Below are positions 1 through 5,070 of a DNA stretch of 5,070 nt, one piece after another. A model generated the notes under the pieces. It was given only the letters and a program-made list of their open reading frames with translations, did not search any database and was not told the origin of the DNA. The DNA is taken from the NCBI GenBank assembly GCA_003224135.1, contig QHYO01000427.1, forward strand, positions 1 to 5,070. Direction: 5' to 3'. How positions within the stretch are numbered: the stretch's first letter is position 1; every line of letters begins with the position of its first letter. The stretch is from Acidobacteriota bacterium. GTDB lineage: Bacteria; Acidobacteriota; Terriglobia; Acidiferrales; UBA7541. The translations under genes and the position numbers were made by a program.

Positions 1-208
1 CGACAATCGACTTCCAGACTGCCGGGTTCGAAACGGCGCTCCGCTGAAGTCCAATTTCCGAAAAGCGCGGGGCACTCGCTGAGGCTTGTACGCTGTCTCT
101 CCCGTGTCTTCAGGTTGACGAGCAATTCACACCGAATTTATTGCGCCCTAACACTGTCAGCCTACAATCCTGCGAATCTAGCCCGTCGGAAGACATGCGA
201 GGATCTCT
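1..208. other. Upstream leader region, no confident gene
   Basis: No complete gene is supported here. In the third forward frame a short run reading TIDFQTAGFETALR ends at a TGA at 45-47; it could be the C-terminus of a gene lying to the left, but 14 residues cannot be identified. Other frames stay open by chance because of the base composition. A GGGTTCGAAA stretch near 24-33 resembles a tRNA T-loop, but no matching acceptor or anticodon arms are present. The rest is probably the leader and promoter region of the plus-strand gene starting at 209. Confidence 0.35.
141..168 (+). promoter_or_regulatory. Possible sigma-70-type promoter for the HD-like gene
   Basis: A TACAAT hexamer at 163-168 is a good -10 match (5 of 6) and lies about 40 bases before the ATG at 209. 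A weak TTGCGC at 141-146 sits 16 bases upstream of it as a possible -35. A better -35-like TTGACG occurs at 115-120, but the bases at the right distance from it (about 137-143) only weakly resemble a -10. The call rests on hexamer matching alone. Confidence 0.25.
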
Positions 209-880
209 ATGAGAATGCTGAGAGCAGTTGTTTGCGCCGGAATATTCCTGGCCTGCGGGACAACATTTTTGGCAACGGAAGCAGCCGGCGACGACCAGAC
301 GAAGCCGGGTGGGGGCAACGCGGCAGCCATTGCCCTGGCGAAGAAATCCCCGATCGTTCAGTCCGCCTTTCAGTTTCTTCTAAGTCAGGCGGCCCGTATC
401 CAGGATGCCACGCTGCGCAAGCAAACCCTGGACGCGCTCGGAGACCCCTGCATCCGCCATCGCGCCAACTTGAGCGAAGCGCAAAAGGATGCGATTGTCG
501 CAACTCTAGTCTCGCAAGGGCTGGTCAATCCGACGAACGCAGCCACCATTACGGGTGGCGTCAAGGCCGGAATCTTTCCTCCCGTACTGAACGATAGCTC
601 GGCCTGTCCCAAGCTTCCGCAGGCTTTTTTCTCGGCTCCTGGTAGTGCGTCCATCGTTGGGCATCACTCTTACCCCGGCGGGTTGGTTGTCCATGAGTCC
701 AACAACGATGTGGCCGACGTCCACCTTGCCGACCAATACCGCCAAATCTACGGTCACGTCGGCGCAAAAGGACTTCCGACCATTGAACGCGAAAACCAGG
801 GCCGCTTCTCTGCTCCCGAAGGCAACGGTGACACTGACATCTTTATCGATGAGGATCTCATCATCGGCGCGCCTCTCTGA
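209..880 (+). CDS. N-terminal part of the interrupted HD-like exported protein (223 aa)
   Basis: This is what would be translated if the TGA at 878-880 acts as a stop. It carries the signal peptide, a helical segment rich in Ala and Gln (about 38-110), and the first histidine cluster GHHSYPGGLVVH (151-162) followed by NDVADVHLADQY. It ends at LIIGAPL, immediately before the expected second metal-binding motif, so on its own it would lack most of the metal site and is unlikely to be an active enzyme. A second in-frame ATG lies at 215, but the ribosome binding site at 199-203 fits 209 better. Confidence 0.6.
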   Translation: MRMLRAVVCAGIFLACGTTFLATEAAGDDQTKPGGGNAAAIALAKKSPIVQSAFQFLLSQAARIQDATLRKQTLDALGDPCIRHRANLSEAQKDAIVATLVSQGLVNPTNAATITGGVKAGIFPPVLNDSSACPKLPQAFFSAPGSASIVGHHSYPGGLVVHESNNDVADVHLADQYRQIYGHVGAKGLPTIERENQGRFSAPEGNGDTDIFIDEDLIIGAPL

Positions 881-961
881 AATGACTGGGCAAAGCCGAT
901 CGTTTTTCAATGGAACCGAGACGGCTCCGAATTCATCGAACTGAACTTTGGCGGCTTCGGC

Positions 962-1531
962 GTGACGGACAACAACGGCCTGGCCGGAGATTCGCGGACC
1001 GGCGGCCACCACATCATCACCATCGCGGAGGAAATGGCGCGCGGACTCAGTCCGGCGTTCGTCATCACGCAAGCGTCCGCGCGCTCAACGCCAACCAGCG
1101 GCAATGAATACAAGGTCGTGAATTGGTTGCGCGCGGGCGCCATCATCGCGCAAATCGATCCCGTGGCTGCCGGGTACCTGTCCGTCGATAAGCAGGGGAA
1201 TTTCCGCCTGCCCCCTCTGCGCCAGCTAGGAAACACTGTGAACCTTAACGATGCAGGGCAGACGAACGTACTCGCTGAATACGTCCTTCACAATTTGTCA
1301 GACGCTGATTTCACATATTCGGGACCGGCGGTCGTTGCGGTCAACACGGTTTTGCAGGCGCTGGCAGCACAATTCGGCGTGAACCCGGCGGATCCGAACT
1401 ACCTGCTGAATTTTCGCAACCCTGTCTTTAGCTATCTGACCGCTGAACGCCTCCTAATCATCTACTCGGAGAAGGGCAGCGACGGAGTGAAAGTGGAAGT
1501 GCAAAAACTGCGCGACGCAAGCGTAATCTAG
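962..1531 (+). CDS. C-terminal part of the interrupted HD-like protein (189 aa from a GTG)
   Basis: This segment is in the same frame as 209-880 and is really open from 881. The GTG at 962 is only the first formal start codon; no ribosome binding site precedes it, so independent translation is doubtful. It holds GGHHIITIAEEMARGL (the third histidine cluster), NWLRAGAIIAQIDP with a candidate metal-ligand Asp, and a mostly uncharacterised C-terminal region ending at a TAG just before the terminator hairpin. The coherent protein-like sequence up to the stop argues that the gene was functional until recently, or still is if the TGA is an error. Confidence 0.5.
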   Translation: MTDNNGLAGDSRTGGHHIITIAEEMARGLSPAFVITQASARSTPTSGNEYKVVNWLRAGAIIAQIDPVAAGYLSVDKQGNFRLPPLRQLGNTVNLNDAGQTNVLAEYVLHNLSDADFTYSGPAVVAVNTVLQALAAQFGVNPADPNYLLNFRNPVFSYLTAERLLIIYSEKGSDGVKVEVQKLRDASVI

Positions 1532-1570
1532 CCCGTATGGGGGTTCGCACGCTCAAGACAAATCTGCTGG

Positions 1571-1607
1571 GAACGAAGCGGCTTCGGACGGCCGCTTCGT
1601 TCTTTTC
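1571..1607 (+). terminator. Strong intrinsic terminator after the HD-like gene
   Basis: A perfect 12-bp stem, GAACGAAGCGGC (1571-1582) paired with GCCGCTTCGTTC (1591-1602), encloses an 8-base loop and is followed by TTTTCT at 1603-1608. It lies 40 bases after the TAG of the plus-strand gene. On the minus strand the hairpin begins 9 bases past the Uup stop codon but is not followed by a T-run, so it should act mainly on plus-strand transcripts, though it may also protect the 3' end of the convergent message. Confidence 0.85.
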
Positions 1608-1610
1608 TGC

Positions 1611-3449
1611 CTATCGCGTTTTTCCTTCGAGTTCGGCCCACCGGGCGTAGAGGGTATCCACGGCTTTTTGGGCTCGTTCCAGTTCGACGCTAGCGGCGTG
1701 GAGTTTGCTGGGGTCGCTCGCGATTTCGGGTTCGCGCAGCGCCGCTAATTTTTCCTGCAAGTTCGCTTCCGCTTCGTGGATGGTCTTTTCCATCAGTTCA
1801 AATTCGCGTGCCTCTTTGTAGGTCAGTTTTTTCCTCGAAGCTGCTTGCGAAGGATTTGCTGCGGAAGCATGCTCTTCCCGTGACGGAGCGCTTCCATTCG
1901 TGCCGCCCGGAGCGAGACCCCTGGCTCGCAGGCGCTGGTTTTGACCCTTCCATTCTTCCCATTGAAAATAATCCGCGAAACGTTCTGCGCCGCCAAATCC
2001 ATCAAGCCCAAAAACAATATTGGAAACGCGGTCGAGCAGAAAACGATCGTGGGTAACGAGAACGAGCGCGCCGGAAAATTCCAGCAGGCTTTCTTCGAGA
2101 ATTTCAAGCGTGGGAATATCGAGATCGTTTGTCGGTTCGTCAAGGAGAAGCACGTCGGCCGGCTGAAGCATCAATTGCGCGATCAGAACGCGCGCGCGTT
2201 CGCCGCCGGAGAGCCGGCCGACGGGACGATTGAGATCTTCTCCCGTGAACAGAAAACGCGCGGCCCACGAAGCGACGTGAATCACGCGTTCCTGGTAAAT
2301 GACCGAATCGCTGTCCGGCGCGAGCGCACGCCGAAGCAAGACGTCGGGATTGAGGCGCCGGTTCTGGTCAAAATAGACGACGCGCAGATTATCGGCTTTG
2401 CGAATTTTTCCGTTTGCAGGCTGGAGTTCGCCAAGCAGCAAACGCAACAGCGTGCTTTTGCCGCTGCCGTTCGGCCCGACAAGTCCGACACGCATGCCGG
2501 ACGTGATGCCGAATTGAACTTTTTCAAATAGCGCTCGCCCAGCGAAGGAAAAAACAACATCGTCGAGATGGATGAGCTGGCGCGTCTGGCGATTAGTTGC
2601 CGAAAAATTGATATTCGCTGACGTGGTGCGCGTGCGTGAATTCATGTCGGCGAGCTCGCCGATCAGTTCGTTGGCCTTGTCGATACGCGCTTTGGCTTTG
2701 CTGGTACGTGCTTTGGGACCGCGGCGAAGCCATTCGAGCTCGTTGTGCACGCGATTTTCGAGCGCGTCCTGATGCTTTTGCTGTGCGTGGAGATAGTTTT
2801 CTTTTGCTTCGAGGAACTTGCTGTAATTTCCCACAACACGGAGAAATCCGTCTTCATAGGAACGGCTCAGCTCGACCATGGCATTCGCAATATTTTCGAG
2901 AAAATAGCGGTCATGGCTGACCACGACGCAAGCGAAAGAGGCGTATTGCAGAACGGATTCGAGCCACTCAATGCCTTCAAGATCGAGATGGTTCGTGGGT
3001 TCGTCGAGCAGAAGAATGTCCGGCTCCTGCACAAGCGCCGCGGCGATTGCCAGGCGTTTGCGCCAGCCGCCTGAGAGCGAATTGGCAACAGCGTCGTGGT
3101 CTTCAAATCCGGCACGGCCAAGAACCTCCGCGGAACGTCCCGCGCGTTCGTGCTCAGGCACTTTGCCTTCGCGAAACGCTTTTTCGATCACCGAGCGAAC
3201 CGTTTCGCTCGATGCAAATTCAGAAACCTGCACGACGGAACTCAAACGCGCGCGTTTGCGGTGCGCGACATCGCCCGTATCTGGCTTGACTCGTCCGGCA
3301 AGAATTTCGATCAGCGTGGACTTGCCCGAACCGTTCGGGCCTATCAGCCCAATGCGTTCGCCTTCAGACACGGTGAACGAGATGTTCTGAAAAAGAGGTG
3401 CGACGCCGTAGCGTTTAGAAAGTGACTGTGCACTAAGAATCGGTGGCAA
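1611..3449 (-). CDS. uup: ABC-F family ATPase, Uup type
   Basis: This cytosolic 612-residue protein has two ABC ATPase domains and no membrane segments, as in ABC-F factors that act on ribosomes rather than in transport. Domain 1 has Walker A GPNGSGKST (37-45), signature LSGGWRKR (125-132), Walker B ILLLDEPT (145-152) and switch His179. Domain 2 has GPNGSGKST (325-333), LSGGERAR (413-420), VLLLDEPTN (433-441) and His467. The interdomain linker contains ELEWLRRGPKARTSKAKARI (237-256), and the first signature is LSGGW; both are typical of Uup. A Ser/Ala/Gly-rich linker (about 510-538) leads to a charged coiled coil (540-608), the Uup C-terminal domain that in E. coli Uup binds DNA. The start is TTG at 3449: GGAGA lies 9 bases upstream and a TAA sits in frame further upstream. 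E. coli Uup is linked to precise transposon excision and ribosome assembly; the role here is inferred. All catalytic motifs are intact. Other ABC-F subfamilies are possible but less likely, given the C-terminal domain. Confidence 0.9.
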   Translation of the reverse strand: MPPILSAQSLSKRYGVAPLFQNISFTVSEGERIGLIGPNGSGKSTLIEILAGRVKPDTGDVAHRKRARLSSVVQVSEFASSETVRSVIEKAFREGKVPEHERAGRSAEVLGRAGFEDHDAVANSLSGGWRKRLAIAAALVQEPDILLLDEPTNHLDLEGIEWLESVLQYASFACVVVSHDRYFLENIANAMVELSRSYEDGFLRVVGNYSKFLEAKENYLHAQQKHQDALENRVHNELEWLRRGPKARTSKAKARIDKANELIGELADMNSRTRTTSANINFSATNRQTRQLIHLDDVVFSFAGRALFEKVQFGITSGMRVGLVGPNGSGKSTLLRLLLGELQPANGKIRKADNLRVVYFDQNRRLNPDVLLRRALAPDSDSVIYQERVIHVASWAARFLFTGEDLNRPVGRLSGGERARVLIAQLMLQPADVLLLDEPTNDLDIPTLEILEESLLEFSGALVLVTHDRFLLDRVSNIVFGLDGFGGAERFADYFQWEEWKGQNQRLRARGLAPGGTNGSAPSREEHASAANPSQAASRKKLTYKEAREFELMEKTIHEAEANLQEKLAALREPEIASDPSKLHAASVELERAQKAVDTLYARWAELEGKTR

Positions 3450-3458
3450 CTGTAAAAG

Positions 3459-3463
3459 TCTCC
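3459..3463 (-). promoter_or_regulatory. Ribosome binding site that fixes the TTG start of uup
   Basis: On the minus strand GGAGA (3463-3459) precedes the TTG at 3449-3447 by 9 bases. No ATG or GTG in the same frame lies between this site and the upstream TAA (3479-3477). The protein would otherwise lose the start of its first ATPase strand, so TTG is the supported start. Confidence 0.6.
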
Positions 3464-3592
3464 AGAAGGGTCTCTCTTAGAATAACAGGAGGCATCGAAG
3501 CTGCCTGCACTCCGGGCTTGTCGTATTGGCGCTATCCAAGCGAGACCAGTTGCGTTAGCCCCTAGAAGAGATGCGTCCTTTACAGCACGCGG

Positions 3593-3620
3593 AACGATGA
3601 AGTACAACGCTGGCATCGTT
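3593..3620. repeat. Inverted repeat in the uup/glsB-like divergent intergenic region
   Basis: AACGATG (3593-3599) and CATCGTT (3614-3620) form a 7-bp inverted repeat with a 14-base spacer, so half-site centres are 21 bases apart, about two helical turns. It lies between two divergent genes, which would suit a dimeric regulator. No clear -35/-10 pair was found nearby on either strand, and a repeat of this length can arise by chance. Confidence 0.25.
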
Positions 3621-3684
3621 TGATTGTGCATGGTAACCGCATGCCACGGAAGCCACTCCGGATAGTGTTCGCCTGGAGGCAAAG

Positions 3685-3972
3685 ATGTCTGATCTTGCCT
3701 GGGAAGGATTGATCGGAGTGCTGGTGGGAGGGCTTGCGAGATTCGCATTGTCCGGCAGGAATCCGGGAGGGCTGTTAGGAGCCGTCCTGGTGGGCGTGGC
3801 GGGATCGTTCCTGGCAAGTTTTGTGGGAGAGAGAATTGGTTGGTACCAGGCGGGTGACACGGCGGAATTCGTCATGTCCGCAGCGGGTGCAGTCACGTTG
3901 CTTGCGATCTTTCGGTTCCTGGCCGGAACTTCAAAACAATCGTCGCGGCGGGACGACTCTTTCGACTCGTAA
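3685..3972 (+). CDS. GlsB/YeaQ/YmgE-family small membrane protein
   Basis: This 95-residue inner-membrane protein has three hydrophobic, glycine-rich segments at about 6-24, 28-47 and 62-81. The LIGVLVGGLARFALSGRNPGG region and the following LLGAVLVGVAGSFLASF match the pattern of the transglycosylase-associated (PF04226) family: a glycine-zipper helix, an Arg-rich turn with PGG, then a second glycine-rich helix. The family name is historical; no glycosylase activity is known, and members are often linked to stress or envelope conditions. The C-terminus is a short polar tail with RRDD. GGAGG at 3675-3679 lies five bases before the ATG, an excellent ribosome binding site. It appears monocistronic, divergent from uup and convergent with the molybdoenzyme gene. 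Family length is typically 80-100 residues, so it is complete. Confidence 0.85.
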   Translation: MSDLAWEGLIGVLVGGLARFALSGRNPGGLLGAVLVGVAGSFLASFVGERIGWYQAGDTAEFVMSAAGAVTLLAIFRFLAGTSKQSSRRDDSFDS

Positions 3973-4038
3973 GTTAGCCTTGTTTGTCGAAATGCGGCGT
4001 CTTCTAAGTACCTGCAAAATTCGCTGCGCTTGTTTGCT

Positions 4039-4572
4039 TCAGATGCCCGCGAACCAGGAATAACCGGCCGCGGGTTCTGAGGAGCCTCGGCCGTCGCCTA
4101 CGTGTTTCAAAGAGTCGGTCAGCGTGATGCGAGAAAGATATTTGAAGCTTTTGTAGCCGAGCTGCCGGGGAACACGCAGACGAAGCGGTGCACCGTGAGG
4201 CGTAGGAAGTTCCTGCCCGTTCAATGCATAGGCAAGCGTAGTCTGCGGATGTAACGCGTCCAGCATGTCGATGCTGTCCCAAAAAGCGTCATAGGGGTAC
4301 ACGACTACGAATTTGGCCGTCGGGTTGACGCCAACCGAATTTAATACATGAGAAAGAGGAACGCCGGTCCATTCCGCGATGAAGGACCAGCCCTCTTCGC
4401 AAGCCTGATGAGTGATGTTGGTGCGCGAAGGAAAGCGTTTAAGTTCATCGAGCGAAAAGGAAGTGGGGCGCGCGACGAGGCCGTCGACGGTAAGACGCCA
4501 ATTCGCGAACTTTTCCGCCAGCTGGCGCTGGTATGGATCGGTTTCAGGCGGCGGGCCACTCACCGGAATCAC
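4039..4572 (-). CDS. Molybdopterin-binding catalytic part of the split oxidoreductase (177 aa)
   Basis: This piece contains the sulfite-oxidase-type cofactor domain. The motif THQACEEGWSFIAEWTGVPL (54-73) supplies Cys58, the expected molybdenum ligand, followed by HGAPLRLRVPRQLGYKSFKYL (126-146), whose basic residues normally contact the pterin phosphate. It ends with AAGYSWFAGI, as family members do. The formal start is GTG at 4572, which overlaps the leader's TGA in a GTGA arrangement. Translational coupling is conceivable, but the product would lack the Tat signal and stay in the cytoplasm, and coding sequence clearly continues upstream of the GTG (SQISKV). Cofactor residues look intact. 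Confidence 0.75.
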   Translation of the reverse strand: MIPVSGPPPETDPYQRQLAEKFANWRLTVDGLVARPTSFSLDELKRFPSRTNITHQACEEGWSFIAEWTGVPLSHVLNSVGVNPTAKFVVVYPYDAFWDSIDMLDALHPQTTLAYALNGQELPTPHGAPLRLRVPRQLGYKSFKYLSRITLTDSLKHVGDGRGSSEPAAGYSWFAGI

Positions 4573-4799
4573 TTTTGATATCTGGCTACGATTGAATTCG
4601 CGCGCGAATGGCGCGACGACATCAGCAGCCTCTGCGCGCCATAGGTCAGAGTTTCTCCAACTCCGTAAACGCCGCCGTAGTCGGGCGGGATGAGGCCGTA
4701 GTGATTGGCAAGTTTCGCGGCGACGGCCAAGCCGGAAACTCCGGCAGCTGTGGCCAAACCGCTAGTGATCAATTTTCTCCGGGAGAGCTTATCGTTCAT
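4569..4799 (-). CDS. Tat signal peptide and N-terminus of the split oxidoreductase (76 aa)
   Basis: The N-terminus is a twin-arginine signal: SRRKLI at 6-11, then a mildly hydrophobic Ala/Gly-rich stretch (about 11-29). HYGLIPPDYGGVYGVGETLTYGAQRLL follows, which I recognise as the typical beginning of this molybdoenzyme family. After residue 65 the frame runs out of sense (RANSIVARYQK) and stops at 4571-4569. Its ATG overlaps the cytochrome b stop by four bases (ATGA), so the two genes are co-transcribed and probably translationally coupled. A Tat signal fits a cofactor-loaded enzyme folded before export. Confidence 0.7.
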   Translation of the reverse strand: MNDKLSRRKLITSGLATAAGVSGLAVAAKLANHYGLIPPDYGGVYGVGETLTYGAQRLLMSSRHSRANSIVARYQK

Positions 4800-5070
4800 A
4801 CGCGCTCCTTTTTGGCGATCGCATAACCGGTGATCATGGCTCGGACGCGCTTTGTGAATCCGGCAAGAATCACCATGGCGACATGGACGAGAAGAAACAG
4901 GACCAGAAGATTCGCGGCAAAAAAATGGAGGGTGCGGGCGGTTTGGTGTCCGCCGAACATGGTCACGAACTGAGGGAACACGGAGGTGATGGCAGGGGAC
5001 ATCGCAAAACCGCTGACGAACATGAAGGGAAACAGCACAAAAACGACAGTGATATAGGAGAGCCGCTGCA
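4796..5070 (-). CDS. Cytochrome b-type membrane protein, 5' end beyond the window
   Basis: The frame stays open to the right edge, so this is the C-terminal part only; a GTG at 5038 is an internal codon, with in-frame sequence QRLSYITVVFV before it. Two membrane spans are visible: VVFVLFPFMFVSGFAM and LHFFAANLLVLFLLVHVAMVILAGF. The second carries two histidines 14 residues apart (codons near 4927-4925 and 4885-4883), which are candidate haem ligands, with a further His in FGGHQTARTLH. This resembles the last helices of the b561/hydrogenase-type cytochrome b family (PF01292). A basic tail (TKRVRAMITGYAIAKKERV) suggests a cytoplasmic C-terminus. Its stop overlaps the start of the Tat molybdoenzyme gene, so it is the probable electron partner between the quinone pool and that enzyme. 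Confidence 0.75.
   Translation of the reverse strand, partial: QRLSYITVVFVLFPFMFVSGFAMSPAITSVFPQFVTMFGGHQTARTLHFFAANLLVLFLLVHVAMVILAGFTKRVRAMITGYAIAKKERV

Larger units (their letters stand above)
209..1531 (+). pseudogene. Exported HD-superfamily-like protein interrupted by an in-frame TGA
   Basis: This is one continuous frame of 441 codons broken only by TGA at 878-880 (codon 224). GAGGA at 199-203 lies five bases before the ATG. The N-terminus has a signal peptide (MRMLRA, hydrophobic core about residues 6-22, likely cleavage near ATEAAG). Histidine motifs in HD order follow: GHHSYPGGLVVH at 151-162, NDWAK at 225-229 where an HDxxK motif is expected, and GGHHIIT at 265-271. An Asp in IIAQIDP near 317 may be the last ligand. 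The spacing resembles HD-fold phosphohydrolases of the YhaM kind, which share an HHxYPGGLxxH element. Substrate is unknown, and export makes a nucleic-acid role doubtful. The sense sequence after the stop (DWAKPIVFQWNRDGSEF) is clearly protein-like, so the halves belong together. The TGA probably replaces a Trp codon. It could be decay, sequencing error or, less likely, recoding. Confidence 0.7.
4039..4799 (-). pseudogene. Tat-exported molybdopterin oxidoreductase (sulfite oxidase fold), frameshifted
   Basis: Two overlapping frames together encode one periplasmic enzyme. The leader frame (from ATG 4799) reads sensibly as far as AQRLLMSSRHS. Just after this, at a CGCGCGCG tract (4599-4606), the sensible sequence moves to the other frame as AREFNRSQISKVIPVSGPPP and continues to the TGA at 4041-4039. 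Restoring one base at this tract gives a protein of about 253 residues, close to what I recall for this family (PF00174, oxidoreductase molybdopterin-binding domain). Removing one CG pair works too. The enzyme would receive or deliver electrons through the neighbouring cytochrome b. Substrate is unknown: MsrP-type repair of methionine sulfoxide is one option, but this protein is shorter than E. coli MsrP. AAGGAG (4810-4805) lies five bases before the ATG, inside the end of the cytochrome gene. The break could be real decay or an assembly error. Confidence 0.75.

Noticed and set aside
20..42. tRNA-like T-loop sequence GGTTCGAA near the left edge
   Set aside because: The flanking stem is only 4 bp with an oversized loop, no CCA end or acceptor pairing follows, and no anticodon arm is visible upstream on either strand.
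115..597. 160-codon plus-strand open frame overlapping the start of the HD-like gene
   Set aside because: The translation is Arg/Ser-rich and low in hydrophobic pattern, has no ribosome binding site at its start, and conflicts with the well-supported frame at 209.
878..930. Selenocysteine insertion at the TGA
   Set aside because: No stable hairpin of SECIS type with an apical GU is evident just downstream; only a 3-bp GGC-AAA-GCC hairpin is seen. The flanking residues suggest Trp rather than Cys at this position.
506..1072. 188-codon minus-strand open frame opposite the HD-like gene
   Set aside because: It is antisense to a frame with a signal peptide and conserved His motifs, has no recognisable domain, and spans the TGA only because the complementary strand reads through. 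It is a composition shadow.
1941..2531. 196-codon plus-strand open frame inside uup
   Set aside because: It lies fully antisense to the second ABC domain and linker of an intact ABC-F gene, has no recognisable motifs, and is an expected shadow of GC-biased codons.
3344..3817. 157-codon minus-strand open frame covering the uup/glsB-like intergenic region
   Set aside because: It overlaps the 5' end of uup in another frame and is antisense to the GlsB-like gene. Its translation is Pro/Arg/Ser-rich without domain features.
3973..4038. Terminator between the convergent GlsB-like and molybdoenzyme genes
   Set aside because: Only a weak 5-bp GCAAA/TTTGC pairing with a long loop is visible and no T-run follows, so a terminator cannot be supported.

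Overview
The window is a roughly 5-kb piece of a moderately GC-rich bacterial chromosome with ordinary housekeeping and envelope genes. Gene families and their wording (an exported HD-type protein with an HHSYPGGL motif, a Tat-dependent sulfite-oxidase-fold enzyme beside a cytochrome b, a GlsB/YeaQ small membrane protein and a Uup-type ABC-F ATPase) resemble what I know from Acidobacteriota. That assignment is inference from recall; no marker gene is present. I see no rRNA, tRNA, CRISPR array, insertion sequence or phage gene.

Layout. Positions 1-208 hold a short leader, perhaps with the C-terminal codons of an upstream gene. On the plus strand, 209-1531 is one reading frame for an exported HD-superfamily-like protein. 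A single in-frame TGA at 878-880 splits it, directly at the expected HD metal-binding motif. A strong intrinsic terminator (1571-1602 plus a T-run) closes it. The minus-strand gene at 1611-3449 is a complete Uup-type ABC-F ATPase with a TTG start. A 235-base divergent intergenic region follows, with a small inverted repeat, then a plus-strand GlsB/YeaQ-like membrane protein (3685-3972).

From 4039 to the right edge, on the minus strand, lies a two-gene redox module in transcription order: a cytochrome b-type membrane protein whose 5' end runs off the window (4796-5070), overlapping by four bases a Tat-targeted molybdopterin oxidoreductase. The oxidoreductase is split into a leader piece (4569-4799) and a catalytic piece (4039-4572). 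The intact reading frame can be followed across the break, and a single-base deletion or 2-base slip at a CGCGCGCG tract (4599-4606) explains it. The pair looks analogous to MsrP/MsrQ: a periplasmic molybdoenzyme exchanging electrons with a haem membrane protein.

The main oddity is that two unrelated genes are each broken by one small lesion within 5 kb. This fits either consensus or sequencing errors in a draft or metagenome assembly, or real gene decay. I found no convincing new multi-gene system.
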